DNA of 64,000 bases from Lysinibacillus sp. FSL K6-0232 (GTDB lineage Bacteria > Bacillota > Bacilli > Bacillales_A > Planococcaceae). Below, piece by piece: positions 45,623 through 55,312 of this stretch. The translations under genes and the position numbers were made by a program. The stretch's first letter is position 1, and each line of letters opens with the position of its first letter. Where the stretch lies: contig NZ_JBBOYW010000001.1 of NCBI RefSeq assembly GCF_038008325.1, positions 3,999,501-4,063,500 of the forward strand, written 5' to 3'. A model generated the notes under the pieces. The model was given only the letters and a program-made list of their open reading frames with translations. It did not search any database and had not been told where the DNA came from.

Positions 45623-46036
45623 ATTTACTTCATGACCAAATTGCCATTCAATACCGAATTTATCTGTTAATGAGCCATAGCACTTACTCCAAAATGTTTC
45701 TTGAAGCTCCATCTTAACTTTGCCACCATCTTTTAGTTTATCAAATGCTTGTCGCAGCTGTTCCTCATCATCGGAAACAATTGCTAATGTAATATTGTTC
45801 CCTGCTGTAAAAGGTGAGCCTGGAAATGTATCTGAGAACATTACCCTACTACCGAAAATGGAAAGTCTTGTATGCATCACAAGGTCTTTTGCTTCCTCAG
45901 GTAATGGATAATCAGGATTTTGAGGCGAATCGCCAAATGTCATCATTTCAGCCTTCTCTGTCTGAAAAACATCTTCATAAAATGCTACAGCCTCACGACA
46001 ATTACCATTAAAAATTAAATAAACATCTACTGCCAT
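45617..46036 (-). CDS. PhnB-like VOC-family protein
   Basis: A 139-residue glyoxalase-fold protein of the PhnB/3-demethylubiquinone methyltransferase-like group: VDVYLIFNGNCREAVAFYEDVF, MVMFSDTFPG-type segment (SRVMFSDTFPGSPF) and SKCYGSLTDKFGIEWQF, the last being the family hallmark. Function unknown. GGGAGTG lies 6 bases before the chosen ATG. Its stop codon falls within a dispersed repeat. Confidence 0.83.
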   Translation of the reverse strand: MAVDVYLIFNGNCREAVAFYEDVFQTEKAEMMTFGDSPQNPDYPLPEEAKDLVMHTRLSIFGSRVMFSDTFPGSPFTAGNNITLAIVSDDEEQLRQAFDKLKDGGKVKMELQETFWSKCYGSLTDKFGIEWQFGHEVNA

Positions 46037-46170
46037 TTCCAACACTCCCTTGCGCTATTTTAAAACATCTTTATTGTACATGGATGATAACTTATAACAC
46101 AAATTATAAGTGAAAATATTCTTGCTTTTTAGTTTCTACTGTAAAAATTTTATTTATTTGCACAAATGCT

Positions 46171-46199
46171 TTGACATTTACTCAAAAATCATGTAAATT
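46171..46199 (+). promoter_or_regulatory. Sigma-A promoter of guaC
   Basis: Consensus -35 TTGACA (46171-46176), 17 bp, -10 TAAATT (46194-46199), about 60 bp before the start codon. No PurR box or purine riboswitch was seen. Confidence 0.7.
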
Positions 46200-46261
46200 A
46201 CCAAATGGCGAACAATTTAAATAAATTCAAAAAAAATATTCGTATTTTAGGAGTGTATATA

Positions 46262-47245
46262 ATGGATAATGTATTTGACTATGAGGATATTCAACTAATT
46301 CCCGCAAAATGTATCGTAGAAAGCCGTTCAGAATGTGATACTTCTGTTACTTTAGGAGGGCATACGTTCAAGCTTCCTGTAGTACCTGCAAATATGCAAA
46401 CAATTATTGATGAAAACCTTGCTAAAATGTTAGCTGAAAACGGTTACTTTTATATTATGCATCGCTTCCAGCCGGAAACACGTATAGGCTTTATTCAAGA
46501 TATGCAAAGTCGTGGCTTTATCGCATCAATTAGTGTTGGTGTAAAAGAGGAAGAATATACATTTATTGAGGAATTAGCGGATGCAAATTTAGTACCTGAA
46601 TTTATTACAATTGATATTGCACATGGTCATTCAAATGCTGTTATTCGTATGATTCAGCATATTAAAAAGCACTTGCCAAACAGCTTTGTTATTGCTGGTA
46701 ATGTTGGTACACCAGAAGCAGTACGTGAGCTTGAAAATGCTGGTGCAGACGCTACGAAGGTTGGTATTGGACCAGGTAAAGTATGTATTACAAAAATTAA
46801 AACAGGCTTTGGTACAGGTGGCTGGCAGCTTGCTGCTCTACGCTGGTGTGCAAAGGCTGCTACAAAGCCAATTATTGCTGATGGTGGTATTCGCACACAT
46901 GGAGATATCGCGAAATCTGTACGTTTTGGCGCATCAATGGTTATGATTGGTTCTTTATTTGCAGGTCATGAAGAATCACCTGGTGAAACAATTGAAATCG
47001 ATGGTAAAGTTGTCAAGGAATACTTCGGCTCTGCCTCTGAATTCCAAAAAGGCGAGCGTAAAAATGTTGAGGGCAAAAAAATGTATGTAGAGCATAAAGG
47101 AAGTATTCAAGATACATTAATCGAAATGCAGCAAGACCTACAATCATCTATTTCCTATGCAGGTGGGACAAAGCTGGAATCTATTCGAAATGTTGATTAT
47201 GTTATTGTGAAAAACTCTATCTTCAACGGAGATAAGGTGTACTAA
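46262..47245 (+). CDS. guaC: GMP reductase GuaC
   Basis: NADPH-dependent conversion of GMP to IMP and ammonia in purine salvage. The 327-residue TIM-barrel protein shows the IMPDH/GMPR blocks [61 protein letters not shown], catalytic Cys in [18 protein letters not shown] and [38 protein letters not shown]. There is no CBS pair, which distinguishes it from IMP dehydrogenase. AGGAGTG lies before the ATG at 46262; a longer frame is unsupported. Confidence 0.95.
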   Translation: MDNVFDYEDIQLIPAKCIVESRSECDTSVTLGGHTFKLPVVPANMQTIIDENLAKMLAENGYFYIMHRFQPETRIGFIQDMQSRGFIASISVGVKEEEYTFIEELADANLVPEFITIDIAHGHSNAVIRMIQHIKKHLPNSFVIAGNVGTPEAVRELENAGADATKVGIGPGKVCITKIKTGFGTGGWQLAALRWCAKAATKPIIADGGIRTHGDIAKSVRFGASMVMIGSLFAGHEESPGETIEIDGKVVKEYFGSASEFQKGERKNVEGKKMYVEHKGSIQDTLIEMQQDLQSSISYAGGTKLESIRNVDYVIVKNSIFNGDKVY

Positions 47246-47255
47246 TAAAACACAG

Positions 47256-47292
47256 ACCCAATTAAGAGCTACTACTCTTAGTTGGGTTTTTT
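47256..47292 (+). terminator. Terminator of guaC
   Basis: Stem ACCCAATTAAGAG / CTCTTAGTTGGGT (one mismatch) followed by TTTTT. Confidence 0.87.
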
Positions 47293-47438
47293 GTTCCTCT
47301 GAAAATTTTATACCCACTGTCATTATAATGCATACTAAAATACCTTATTATATTATCTGAATTTTCTATTTTATTAGAAAAGTATATATTATAATAGAAC
47401 TATATTGTATGTAGTATAGGGAAACGGAGGTTTTATCT

Positions 47439-49172
47439 ATGATTAAATCAGTGCGTATTAAGCTTGTTAGTCTTGCAATTATCGTTATTTTAATAGCTAC
47501 TGTATTAGTTGGCATCGTTAATTATGTTGTTTCCAAAGGCGAAATAGATGAAATAGGTCGACAAAGTCTTAAAAACGGTACACTCGGTATGCTTGAATTA
47601 ATTGAACAGCTAGATACTCAAGTTCAAAATGGAACATTAACATTAGAAGAGGCTCAGGAAGCCGCACGAACACAAATTGTCGGGCAAAAAATTGAGGATA
47701 ACAAACGCTCCATTGATAATCCCATAAAATATGGTGACAACTTCTATTTCTATGTTTTTCAAGATAATGGTATGGTAGAAGCGCATCCATCTTTAGATGG
47801 GCAAAATATTATTGACTTACAAACAGAGGATGGACGTTATTTTGTACAGGAAATGATTGATGCGGCAGGGGCTGGTGGAGGTTATGTCCGTTATGACTGG
47901 GCCCTCCCCTCTAACCCTGAAGTAGTAGCGCCTAAAATTACCTATGTGGCGATGGATGAGCATTGGGGCTGGATTATTGCAGCTGGTACGTATGAAATGG
48001 ACTTTAATGCTGGCACTCAAAAAATTTTATATTACACACTTGGTATGACATTTCTTGCCACAATACTTGGTATGGCTCTCTTTTGGTTCTTCTCAGGCCG
48101 CATGACAGCCTATATACGTAAAATTATGGTTACAACATCGGATATTGCAAAAGGTAAGCTTACAGGTGAGGACATCCCTGTTACAACGGCAGACGAGCTA
48201 GGAATACTTGCTAATAACGTTAATAATATGAAGCATAGCCTACATGAAATGGTTAACAACACAAAAGATAGTGCATCCCAAATGAGAGTGTCCTCAGAGA
48301 TGCTGAGCGCTATTACTGAGGAAACAACAGCCTCTGCTGAAGAAATCCATCAAGCCATCAACGATATTTCTAAAGGAGCTGTTGTACAAGCAGAGGAAGC
48401 TGAGATGGCAATTAGTAAAGTTGAAACACTTTCAGAGCTTATCTCACATGCTACTGATAAATATAGCGAAATTACTAAAAATATGAATGTTATCAATCAA
48501 TCACAAGAAAATGGAAGACAAAAGGTAGATATCCTACTCCAAAATTCAAATGAATTTACTCAAGTAATTGAGGAGCTACGGGCAAACTTTTCAAACTTAA
48601 CAAATCAAATGAAGGAAATTCATCAAGTTGTACAAACCATTACATCTATTTCTGAGCAAACAAATTTATTAGCATTAAACGCAAGCATAGAAGCTGCACG
48701 TGCAGGTGAGCATGGCAAAGGGTTTGCAGTCGTTGCAGAGGAAGTACGCCACCTCTCTGAGAACACAAATGAAGCTACAAATCGTGTTCGAAACTTATTA
48801 CAGCGCATAGAGGTTGGTGCTGCTAATTCAGAGGAAAAGATGATTCATACGCTACAGCTCTCTCAAGATCAAGGAATGTCAATTACTGAAGTAAAGGGAG
48901 CCTTTACATTTTTAGCAGACTCCATTTCAGATATTACAGAGCATTTTGTTTCACTCGATAAAGGAATGAGAGAAATGGCTGAAAATCGTATAGTAGTCAT
49001 TAATGCTATTAATGAAATAGCAAGTGTCGCTACACAATCTGCTGCTGCAACTGAACAAATCAATGCCTCTATTGATGAGCAAAAATCAGCCGTAACATCC
49101 ATTATGCACTCCTCAACAGAGCTGCATACAGAAGCAGAACGCATGCATGACCTAGTAGAACGCTTTACATGA
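47439..49172 (+). CDS. Methyl-accepting chemotaxis protein, sCache type
   Basis: A 577-residue chemoreceptor with TM1 ([23 protein letters not shown]), a single Cache_2 sensor of about 160 residues ([46 protein letters not shown]), TM2 ([20 protein letters not shown]), HAMP and a signalling domain with tip [22 protein letters not shown]. Different sensor class from the tandem pair nearby, so probably a different ligand. CGGAGG lies 8 bases before the ATG. Confidence 0.92.
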   Translation: MIKSVRIKLVSLAIIVILIATVLVGIVNYVVSKGEIDEIGRQSLKNGTLGMLELIEQLDTQVQNGTLTLEEAQEAARTQIVGQKIEDNKRSIDNPIKYGDNFYFYVFQDNGMVEAHPSLDGQNIIDLQTEDGRYFVQEMIDAAGAGGGYVRYDWALPSNPEVVAPKITYVAMDEHWGWIIAAGTYEMDFNAGTQKILYYTLGMTFLATILGMALFWFFSGRMTAYIRKIMVTTSDIAKGKLTGEDIPVTTADELGILANNVNNMKHSLHEMVNNTKDSASQMRVSSEMLSAITEETTASAEEIHQAINDISKGAVVQAEEAEMAISKVETLSELISHATDKYSEITKNMNVINQSQENGRQKVDILLQNSNEFTQVIEELRANFSNLTNQMKEIHQVVQTITSISEQTNLLALNASIEAARAGEHGKGFAVVAEEVRHLSENTNEATNRVRNLLQRIEVGAANSEEKMIHTLQLSQDQGMSITEVKGAFTFLADSISDITEHFVSLDKGMREMAENRIVVINAINEIASVATQSAAATEQINASIDEQKSAVTSIMHSSTELHTEAERMHDLVERFT

Positions 49173-49207
49173 TATAAAATAACCTAGTCATGTAAAGCTA
49201 TATAGTT

Positions 49208-49254
49208 AGGCTACTTGCTTCCTTAATCCTAGGATCGCTAAGTAGCCTATTTTT
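49208..49254 (+). terminator. Terminator of sCache chemoreceptor
   Basis: Stem AGGCTACTT / AAGTAGCCT with an inner CCTAGG palindrome, followed by ATTTTTC. Confidence 0.8.
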
Positions 49255-49411
49255 CTTGTATTTAATCTTAATACCTATAAATAAAAAATTAAAAAGCTAT
49301 TATTACTATAAGCTAAAAAAATAATAGCTTCTTTAGGATATAGTAATTAAAGGGTTTTCCATTAAAATATATATTCAATAGTATTAAAATTTGGAAAGGG
49401 GCAATTTGAAA

Positions 49412-50164
49412 TTGAAAAAGGAATTTGGTGCGATATTATTGTTAAGTGCTGTTATGCTTTCAGGATGTGGTTCAGATAATATACAAAAGCAGGATTCTAA
49501 TGAGGTATCAGCAACACAACAGGATACAAAAGATGCAAAATTAATTGGGACTTCTGAGGATAAAAAAGTGAAACTATATGAAGAAGCAAATGATATAAAG
49601 CTTGATGTGAATGGAAAAGTGAAGAATTTTAATTGGGAAAACCCTGGTAATACGGGGACAGACCCTCAAGTGTTTTATACAGATGTAACAGAAGATGGTG
49701 GAGAAGAGGCTGTTGTTATCATTAATACAGGTAGAGGGACCGAGCTAGATATATTTGATATTCATGTTGTGGATGAGGATTTACATGAAATAAAGGTTCC
49801 TGATTATAAGGAGATTACTGAGAACTATATAAAGTCAAATGTTGTGAAAAAAGATGCTAATACATTAGGTATTACAGCGAAGGTGCAAGGAACAGAGCAT
49901 AATTTGGACTTTGATTTTGCTGATTTAGGTTTCGATCCACAGCCAGATTTAAAGTTAAAGCAGAATGAGCTTGCTTTCGGGGGTACAACCATTTATTTTT
50001 TAGAACATCAAAAGATAAAATTAAACCTTATAGGATCAGTGGCAATATCCGCAACTCCAACATATGTAGTTGATTTTATCATTACATATGCATTTGATAA
50101 TACAAAGAATGAGTTTATCGTGGATCAAATAGATGTGAAACCTGTGGAATATAAAAAAGGATAA
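49412..50164 (+). CDS. Lipoprotein of unknown function
   Basis: About 250 residues with a signal peptide ending in lipobox AVMLSGC and a Gln/Asp/Lys-rich linker. The mature part includes TDVTEDGGEEAVVIINTGRGTELDIFDIHVVDEDLHEI, a pattern seen in Bacillus extracytoplasmic proteins that follow ionic DxDGxxE-type loops. Two TTG codons (49406 and 49412) follow AAAGGGG; the second, giving MKKEFGAILL, is chosen but the first is possible. No partner gene adjacent. A weak AT-rich gap of 150 bp follows. Confidence 0.7.
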   Translation: MKKEFGAILLLSAVMLSGCGSDNIQKQDSNEVSATQQDTKDAKLIGTSEDKKVKLYEEANDIKLDVNGKVKNFNWENPGNTGTDPQVFYTDVTEDGGEEAVVIINTGRGTELDIFDIHVVDEDLHEIKVPDYKEITENYIKSNVVKKDANTLGITAKVQGTEHNLDFDFADLGFDPQPDLKLKQNELAFGGTTIYFLEHQKIKLNLIGSVAISATPTYVVDFIITYAFDNTKNEFIVDQIDVKPVEYKKG

Positions 50165-50274
50165 CTATTTGATGAAACGGTCAGCCTAACAACCTTGGTT
50201 ATTAAAGGCACTAAGCTATGAGGACTCGACTGGTAAGGAATACAGGCAATTTTAAATTTTTCAATGCTTTAAAT

Positions 50275-50304
50275 GACAAAAACCTGCTTGTATAATAGCA
50301 GGTT
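50275..50304 (-). terminator. Terminator of frameshifted membrane gene
   Basis: Perfect stem AACCTGCT / AGCAGGTT followed on the minus strand by TTTTGTC; 11 bp after the stop of the broken gene. Confidence 0.7.
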
Positions 50305-50314
50305 TCAGACTGTA

Positions 50315-50601
50315 TTATATAAATTGATGTGCAAGCATAAAGCCAATGGGGATCGTTAACCAAAGTAATAAGTTACTCACTATAATTTTAAAATAAGAAG
50401 CATTTTCTAACTTTTCTTTGTCAATGAATCTCCACATCAATAGTGTCCCAATAGCCCATATTGGTAAGATTAAAAAGAATTCTAATGTTAAAGCATTAGC
50501 GTCACCTATTGCCCCTTCTGCAAAAAAATAAGAAATTAATATTGCAAAAAACCACTAACTAAAACATTGACCTTAACTAAAATTGATTTTAATTTAAACA
50601 C
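50315..50601 (-). pseudogene. Frameshifted small membrane protein
   Basis: A GTG start after GGGGAGG opens MFKLKSILVKVNVLVSGF, which stops after 21 codons. In the next frame the protein resumes as AILISYFFAEGAIGDANALT and runs to LTIPIGFMLAHQFI and a stop. Adding one T to the six-T run (plus-strand A run at 50546-50551) restores a single frame of about 95 residues with three membrane helices. A real mutation, a phase-variable tract or a sequencing error could explain it. Not annotatable as one ORF as it stands. Confidence 0.65.
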
Positions 50602-50691
50602 TTAAATATCATCCTCCCCTTTGCTCACATGTCATTACATCTAAATTATCAACAACAGATAGATACTTCCATTTGCGACACAGGGATAGCC

Positions 50692-50753
50692 TAAAAAACC
50701 ACCTCTAAAATGATGTTGTATGTATTTATTACATACCCATTTTAGAGATGGTT
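50692..50753 (-). terminator. Terminator of the 74-residue protein gene
   Basis: Long hairpin pairing AACCACCTCTAAAATG with CATTTTAGAGATGGTT, an inner TATGTA / TACATA stem, and TTTTTT on the minus strand. Confidence 0.82.
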
Positions 50754-50808
50754 TATATCATGTCTTATGAAATACTTATGAATTTGCGTATAACCTTCTT
50801 CATTGTTC

Positions 50809-51033
50809 TTACAGTTTATTAATAACTGCGTGAAGTGTTTCCTTTAACTCTGCATCATGCTTAGAAAGGTCCACAAGATTTCCTAGACGCTCACGTAATA
50901 CAGGACGCTCAATTACTAGTTTTTCATCAAGCACTTGTACAAGTAATTCAATAATCAGACGGTCACGAACATCTAATGCTTCTTCTAAACGTTCTGGTGT
51001 AATTTTCGCATCAGTTTTTGCAGCTTTTGCCAT
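50809..51033 (-). CDS. Small soluble helical protein, unknown
   Basis: A 74-residue protein, MAKAAKTDAKITPERLEEAL onward, predicted all helical and rich in Leu, Glu, Asp and Arg (RDRLIIELLVQVLDEKLVIERPVLRERLGNLV). AAAGGGG lies 8 bases before the ATG and a strong terminator follows, so it is a real monocistronic gene. No family is recognised. Confidence 0.7.
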   Translation of the reverse strand: MAKAAKTDAKITPERLEEALDVRDRLIIELLVQVLDEKLVIERPVLRERLGNLVDLSKHDAELKETLHAVINKL

Positions 51034-51250
51034 TTTAAAAACCCCTTTTAAATTTTATATTCATGCACATCTATTTTAGCATACTGGTAAATTATTTTGA
51101 AAACTTTCTTTCATAAAAATATACCAAAACTTTACAAAAAATAAAATAAAGCTTTACGATAAATTGTTATATTCATATCATAATGCAATGCTATTCAGCC
51201 ATATGATATGATTAGCACTAATCATTTTTAACATGAATTGGAGGAATTGT

Positions 51251-51706
51251 ATGCAGCAAAAAAGCTCAACTTATTCACAGCTTATACAGGCGATTCCTAA
51301 ATCGCTACAGCTATTTTTGAATGTGTGCCTTGTACTATTAGCACTCATTCTATCCTTTTTGCTATTTAAAGAGCTGATTGAGTTTCTTAAAATATTACTA
51401 TTTTCTAAGGAAGGTGGCGATTATAAGCTATTCCTTGCCAATATTCTTATTTTCTTTTTATACTTTGAATTTATCACAATGATTATTAAATATTTTAAAG
51501 AGAATTACCATTTCCCGCTTCGTTATTTTATTTACATTGGTATTACAGCAATGATTCGATTAATTATTGTTGAGCACGCCCACCCTCTAAACACTTTAAT
51601 TTACTCATTGATTATTCTTATACTGATTATTAGTTATTTTATTATTAATATTACACCACTGGAAAGACCGCTTCGTTCATCAATTTTTACAAAAAAAGAG
51701 CATTAG
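51251..51706 (+). CDS. psiE: PsiE-like phosphate-starvation membrane protein
   Basis: A 151-residue protein with four membrane helices (LFLNVCLVLLALILSFLLF, LFLANILIFFLYFEFITMII, FIYIGITAMIRLIIVEH, LIYSLIILILIISYFIINI). The block FEFITMIIKYFKENYHFPLRYFIYIGITAMIR is characteristic of the PsiE family, induced on phosphate limitation in E. coli; role in Firmicutes unknown. TTGGAGG lies 6 bases before the chosen ATG. Confidence 0.82.
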   Translation: MQQKSSTYSQLIQAIPKSLQLFLNVCLVLLALILSFLLFKELIEFLKILLFSKEGGDYKLFLANILIFFLYFEFITMIIKYFKENYHFPLRYFIYIGITAMIRLIIVEHAHPLNTLIYSLIILILIISYFIINITPLERPLRSSIFTKKEH

Positions 51707-51774
51707 CCATCGCCTAAAATGAAATGGCCATTTTCCTTTAAAGCATGAGAGGTTTCATATACTAACAAATTATT

Positions 51775-51850
51775 TAGCAAAAATTACGTTCACTTTACTT
51801 TTCACCCACCCAAAAAGGATACAGGACTATGAAGTGAATGTTTTTTGCTA
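51775..51850. repeat. Imperfect palindrome
   Basis: Arms TAGCAAAAATTACGTTCACTT and AAGTGAATGTTTTTTGCTA pair with a short indel around a centre of about 35 bp. It overlaps the 3' end of a decayed gene and could act as terminator for psiE. Confidence 0.5.
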
Positions 51851-52050
51851 AAAAATAGAAATGTTGGATGCGCTCTTTTTTATATAATAAATCAACCGCA
51901 ACAAGCCCTACCCAGCCTAACTCAGCAACAGATCGTTAATAAGCCCCATCCATTTTCCCCTGAAATACTGCTACAATGGTTGTTATAAATGCTAAAAAAC
52001 CCTGCTCTTTTCTAACCCTCGCTCTTTCCCCTTTGCTGCATATTGCTCAT
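51795..52050 (-). pseudogene. Decayed membrane protein gene
   Basis: The minus strand between psiE and the HAAS-type gene encodes a broken protein: YEQYAAKGKERGLEKSRVF, a one-base shift in a six-T run (plus-strand A run 51994-51999), then FITTIVAVFQGKMDGAY, an in-frame TAA, and RSVAELGWVGLVAVDLLYKK continuing to YPFWVGEK and a stop. Upstream there is a stop and no start, so it is a remnant. The family is not identified. Confidence 0.6.
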
Positions 52051-52127
52051 AAGTATTTCATATTAATTTTTATATCCCACTGCACTAGAATAAGCTTGAA
52101 ACATAATGATTGAGGAGGAATCCATCA

Positions 52128-53135
52128 ATGAATTTAATGGATATTTATATTGATGAGGTAGCTAAAAGGCTGCATAAAGATAAACGTGAAGAAGTAAAAC
52201 TCAAGCTAAAGGCTACCATTAAAGATATGCTGCCACAGGAGTATTCAGAATCAGACCTTAAGGGAGCACTGAAAAGGCTTGGGAGCCCTGTAGAGGTTGC
52301 TGCAAGCTATCGCGATACACCCCGTTTTGTTATTCATTCAAATGTTTACGATCAGTATATAAGAACATTGACATTCGTTCTGCCATGGGCAATTGTTATG
52401 ACAATCATTGTGCAAATAACAAATAGAGTTATACTTTCTTCAGGAGGAGAGGCACTCCTTTCTACAATCATTTCAGCAATTGCCATGACGATTGTCGCTA
52501 TTTTTTCTGTGCTATTTCATGTACTCCTTTGGGCTACAATTATTTTTATTGTGATAGATCGATTCGGCTACGATAAAATTTCATTACCTTTTATGACAAA
52601 CAGTAAGCAATGGACACCTGATGATTTAGTAAGCATAAAAACAATTTCTCAGGAAAAGGCCATTCCTCGCAGTGATACTATGTTTAGTCTTGTAGGTATC
52701 GCTATTTTTTCCTATGTTTATTGGAATGCCAATCGTCTTTTAGGTATTTATACAACGAATGAGGACGGTAGCTTAAAATTTGTCATGCCCGTCTTTAATC
52801 AAGGCACCTTGCTTTTATTCGCTCCAAGCGTGTTATTTTGTATTATCGTAAGCCTTGCCCTACTATTTTTAAAATGGCGTTTAGGTCAATGGACAATGCT
52901 AATTGCCATTATTCATGCAGTGCTTCAAAGTATCGCAACTATTGTTTTTATCCTAATAGTTATTCATCCAGATATCCTGCATAGTGCCGCTCTTCCTTAT
53001 ATTGCGGTTATTACAGAAACTACCTCAGCAAAGGTTGCTTTTGTGATAGACAAAATTTTGCTGATTAGTATCATTATTGCTGTTTTAGCCAATGCATTTG
53101 ATATTTTCCAAGGATTTAAAAAAGCAAAAAGTTAA
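52128..53135 (+). CDS. HAAS/DUF1700-like membrane protein
   Basis: A 335-residue protein. Residues 1-75 form a helical alanine-containing HAAS-like domain (DEVAKRLHKDKREEVKLKLKATIKDML, LKGALKRLGSPVEVAASYRD) often found in proteins partnered with PadR-type regulators; the rest has about seven membrane helices. No PadR gene adjoins it here. GAGGAGG lies 9 bases before the chosen ATG. Function unknown. Confidence 0.7.
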   Translation: MNLMDIYIDEVAKRLHKDKREEVKLKLKATIKDMLPQEYSESDLKGALKRLGSPVEVAASYRDTPRFVIHSNVYDQYIRTLTFVLPWAIVMTIIVQITNRVILSSGGEALLSTIISAIAMTIVAIFSVLFHVLLWATIIFIVIDRFGYDKISLPFMTNSKQWTPDDLVSIKTISQEKAIPRSDTMFSLVGIAIFSYVYWNANRLLGIYTTNEDGSLKFVMPVFNQGTLLLFAPSVLFCIIVSLALLFLKWRLGQWTMLIAIIHAVLQSIATIVFILIVIHPDILHSAALPYIAVITETTSAKVAFVIDKILLISIIIAVLANAFDIFQGFKKAKS

Positions 53136-53251
53136 TTTCCTCTATACTTTTCGATCATCAAAATACCTTTACTCACTAATGTTTTGTATAATAATAGAAT
53201 TAATAGTCATTGATATGCATGCCAATTCAATTAGAGTAAGGGGAAATAACT

Positions 53252-54379
53252 ATGACCATTCTTCTAGTAGATGACAATCAGGTTAATTTATTTGTCATTG
53301 AAAAAATATTAAAAAACGCAGGCTATACAAACTGTGTTTCTTTGGCATCTGCTTATGAGTTATTCGATTATTTACATTTAGATGCACAAAATACAGTAGA
53401 TTTAATTTTATTAGATATTATGATGCCAGAAATAGACGGAATTGAAGCCTGCAGACGCATTAAGCAACATGAAAAGTTCAAAGACATTCCCATTATATTT
53501 GTGACTGCACTTGAGGATAAAAACAAGCTTGCTGAAGCACTGGATATTGGTGGTGTAGATTATATTACAAAACCGATTAACAAAACGGAGCTGCTTGCTA
53601 GAATTCGTGTGGCTCTACGTTTAAAAACAGAGCTAGATTGGCATAAACAACATGAAAAGAAGATCACCTATGAATTAGATTTAGCTACACATGTACAAAG
53701 AAGCTTACTTAGTCCTCCATTAGATGAAAAGGATATTCGTATAGAAGTTTCATATTTGCCATGCTCTAATTTAGCAGGAGATATGTATTATTGGCATAAA
53801 ATAGATGACCATCGGTATGCTATTATTTTATTAGATATGATGGGACACGGTATATCTGCAGCGCTTGTTTGTATGTTTATTTCCTCGGTATTAAGGGAGG
53901 CTGTGAAACAATTAAATGACCCAGAGCTTGTCATTAAGGACTTAAATCGTTATATGACCCTTTTACAAGATGGCAAGGAACATCAGCTTTATTATTTCAC
54001 AGCTATTTATTTAGTGATTGATACAAAACAAAAAACAGTCGAATACATAAATGCTGGTCATCCTGCTGGATATGCACTGATTGATGAAAAAACATGTATT
54101 CCATTAAATCAAGGTAGCTGTGCAGTTGGCTTTTTTGATGAAATTGAAGTAACAAAGCAATATATTCAATATGAGCAGGATATTCAAATTGTCTTGTTTA
54201 CAGATGGCGTGTTAGAAGCAATGGGACCATGTGAAATAGAGGCTGAAAAACATTTGCAAGCGCTCGCATCCTCTAAATGGAATTATTCACAAAGCTTAAT
54301 TGATAATTTATTACCACAGGAACAACAAGAAAATCAGCCTGATGATATGTGTGTATTAATGATTCAAGCTACTTCTTAA
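53252..54379 (+). CDS. rsbY: RsbY-like response regulator PP2C phosphatase
   Basis: A 375-residue two-domain regulator. Residues 1-125 are a receiver (ILLVDDNQVNLFVIEKIL, phosphoacceptor in LILLDIMMPEIDG, Lys in DYITKPI). After a coiled linker, residues about 160-372 form a SpoIIE/PP2C phosphatase (LAGDMYYWHKIDDHRYAIILLDMMGHGISAAL, NAGHPAGY, LFTDGVLEA, DDMCVLMI). In B. cereus RsbY dephosphorylates the anti-anti-sigma factor RsbV to activate sigma-B and is controlled by RsbK; the facing rsbM-rsbK genes here support that role. sigB, rsbV and rsbW are not in the window. Confidence 0.85.
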   Translation: MTILLVDDNQVNLFVIEKILKNAGYTNCVSLASAYELFDYLHLDAQNTVDLILLDIMMPEIDGIEACRRIKQHEKFKDIPIIFVTALEDKNKLAEALDIGGVDYITKPINKTELLARIRVALRLKTELDWHKQHEKKITYELDLATHVQRSLLSPPLDEKDIRIEVSYLPCSNLAGDMYYWHKIDDHRYAIILLDMMGHGISAALVCMFISSVLREAVKQLNDPELVIKDLNRYMTLLQDGKEHQLYYFTAIYLVIDTKQKTVEYINAGHPAGYALIDEKTCIPLNQGSCAVGFFDEIEVTKQYIQYEQDIQIVLFTDGVLEAMGPCEIEAEKHLQALASSKWNYSQSLIDNLLPQEQQENQPDDMCVLMIQATS

Positions 54380-54429
54380 ATAGCTGCAAATCAGGGGATT
54401 GATTTTCATTCCAATCATGTACTTTTGGA

Positions 54430-54469
54430 AAAATCCACTTTGCTTACCTATTAGCAAAGTGGATTTTTT
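54430..54469. terminator. Terminator between rsbY and rsbM
   Basis: Perfect 14-bp stem AAATCCACTTTGCT / AGCAAAGTGGATTT with T runs on both strands; includes the rsbM stop. Confidence 0.88.
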
Positions 54470-55310
54470 GATAAATTCTTTCATTGGATGCAAGCTCTAT
54501 ATACTTTGAAGTAACTCCTTCAAATGGCAATGCTTCTTTATCACCTAAACATAAAAACCCTTTATCGCTTAGGCTTTCAGCAAATAAATGATGCACATGG
54601 CTTTGTAGCTGTGGTGAAAAATAAATTAATACATTTCGACATAAAATAACATGAAACTCATTAAATGATTGATCTGTAACTAAATTATGCTGAGCAAAAA
54701 TAATATTTTTCAATAATGCTGGATGAAAATAGGCATATTGATAATCTGTTTTATAGTATTCAGAAAAAGCATGCGTTCCCCCAGCAAGCATATAGTTTTT
54801 TGTATATGCCTGCATTTTCTGAATGGGGAAAGCACCTTTCTTCGCCTTTTCTAAAACCTGCTCATTCATATCCGTTGCATACATTACTGCCCTTTCCATC
54901 AGCCCTTCTTCTTGCAGCAAAATAGCCATTGAGTATACTTCCTCACCTGTTGCACAACCAGCATGCCATATACGGATTTCAGGATATTGTCGTAAGGCTG
55001 GAATAACCTTCTCTCGAAAGGCTTTAAAAAAGCTAGGGTTGCGAAACATTTCCGTTACATTTATTGAAAAATCATTTAATAGCTGCTCTAAAAATGCTGT
55101 ATCATAAATAGCCTGCTCCTGTACACGGGAAATCGTTGGGATATTATTAATTCTCATCCTATTATGGATTCTTCGCGAAATGGATGAACGATTATATTGT
55201 CGAAAATCAAAGCCTGATAAACGATAGATAGCCTCCAGTAACAAATCAATTTCTAAATTTGTTTGCTTATTTAAGCTCTTTGCATGCTCTAAAGGCTGAA
55301 ATTGCTCCAT
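54444..55310 (-). CDS. rsbM: CheR-type methyltransferase RsbM
   Basis: A 288-residue SAM-dependent protein-glutamate methyltransferase: N-terminal helical domain (LEAIYRLSGFDFRQYNRSSISRRIHNRM), SAM motif IRIWHAGCATGEEVYSMAILL, ATDMNEQVLEKAKKGAF, and CRNVLIYF. In B. cereus RsbM methylates the hybrid kinase RsbK and dampens sigma-B activation; the gene here sits 2 bp after rsbK, matching that pair better than a chemotaxis CheR. GGGGAGT inside the rsbK end precedes the chosen ATG by 8 bases. Confidence 0.85.
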   Translation of the reverse strand: MEQFQPLEHAKSLNKQTNLEIDLLLEAIYRLSGFDFRQYNRSSISRRIHNRMRINNIPTISRVQEQAIYDTAFLEQLLNDFSINVTEMFRNPSFFKAFREKVIPALRQYPEIRIWHAGCATGEEVYSMAILLQEEGLMERAVMYATDMNEQVLEKAKKGAFPIQKMQAYTKNYMLAGGTHAFSEYYKTDYQYAYFHPALLKNIIFAQHNLVTDQSFNEFHVILCRNVLIYFSPQLQSHVHHLFAESLSDKGFLCLGDKEALPFEGVTSKYIELASNERIYQKIHFANR

Positions 55311-55312
55311 GC

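Noticed and set aside
54444-55310. Calling the CheR-like gene a chemotaxis methyltransferase
   Set aside because: No other che gene adjoins it; it sits 2 bp from a hybrid kinase of RsbK architecture, so RsbM fits better.
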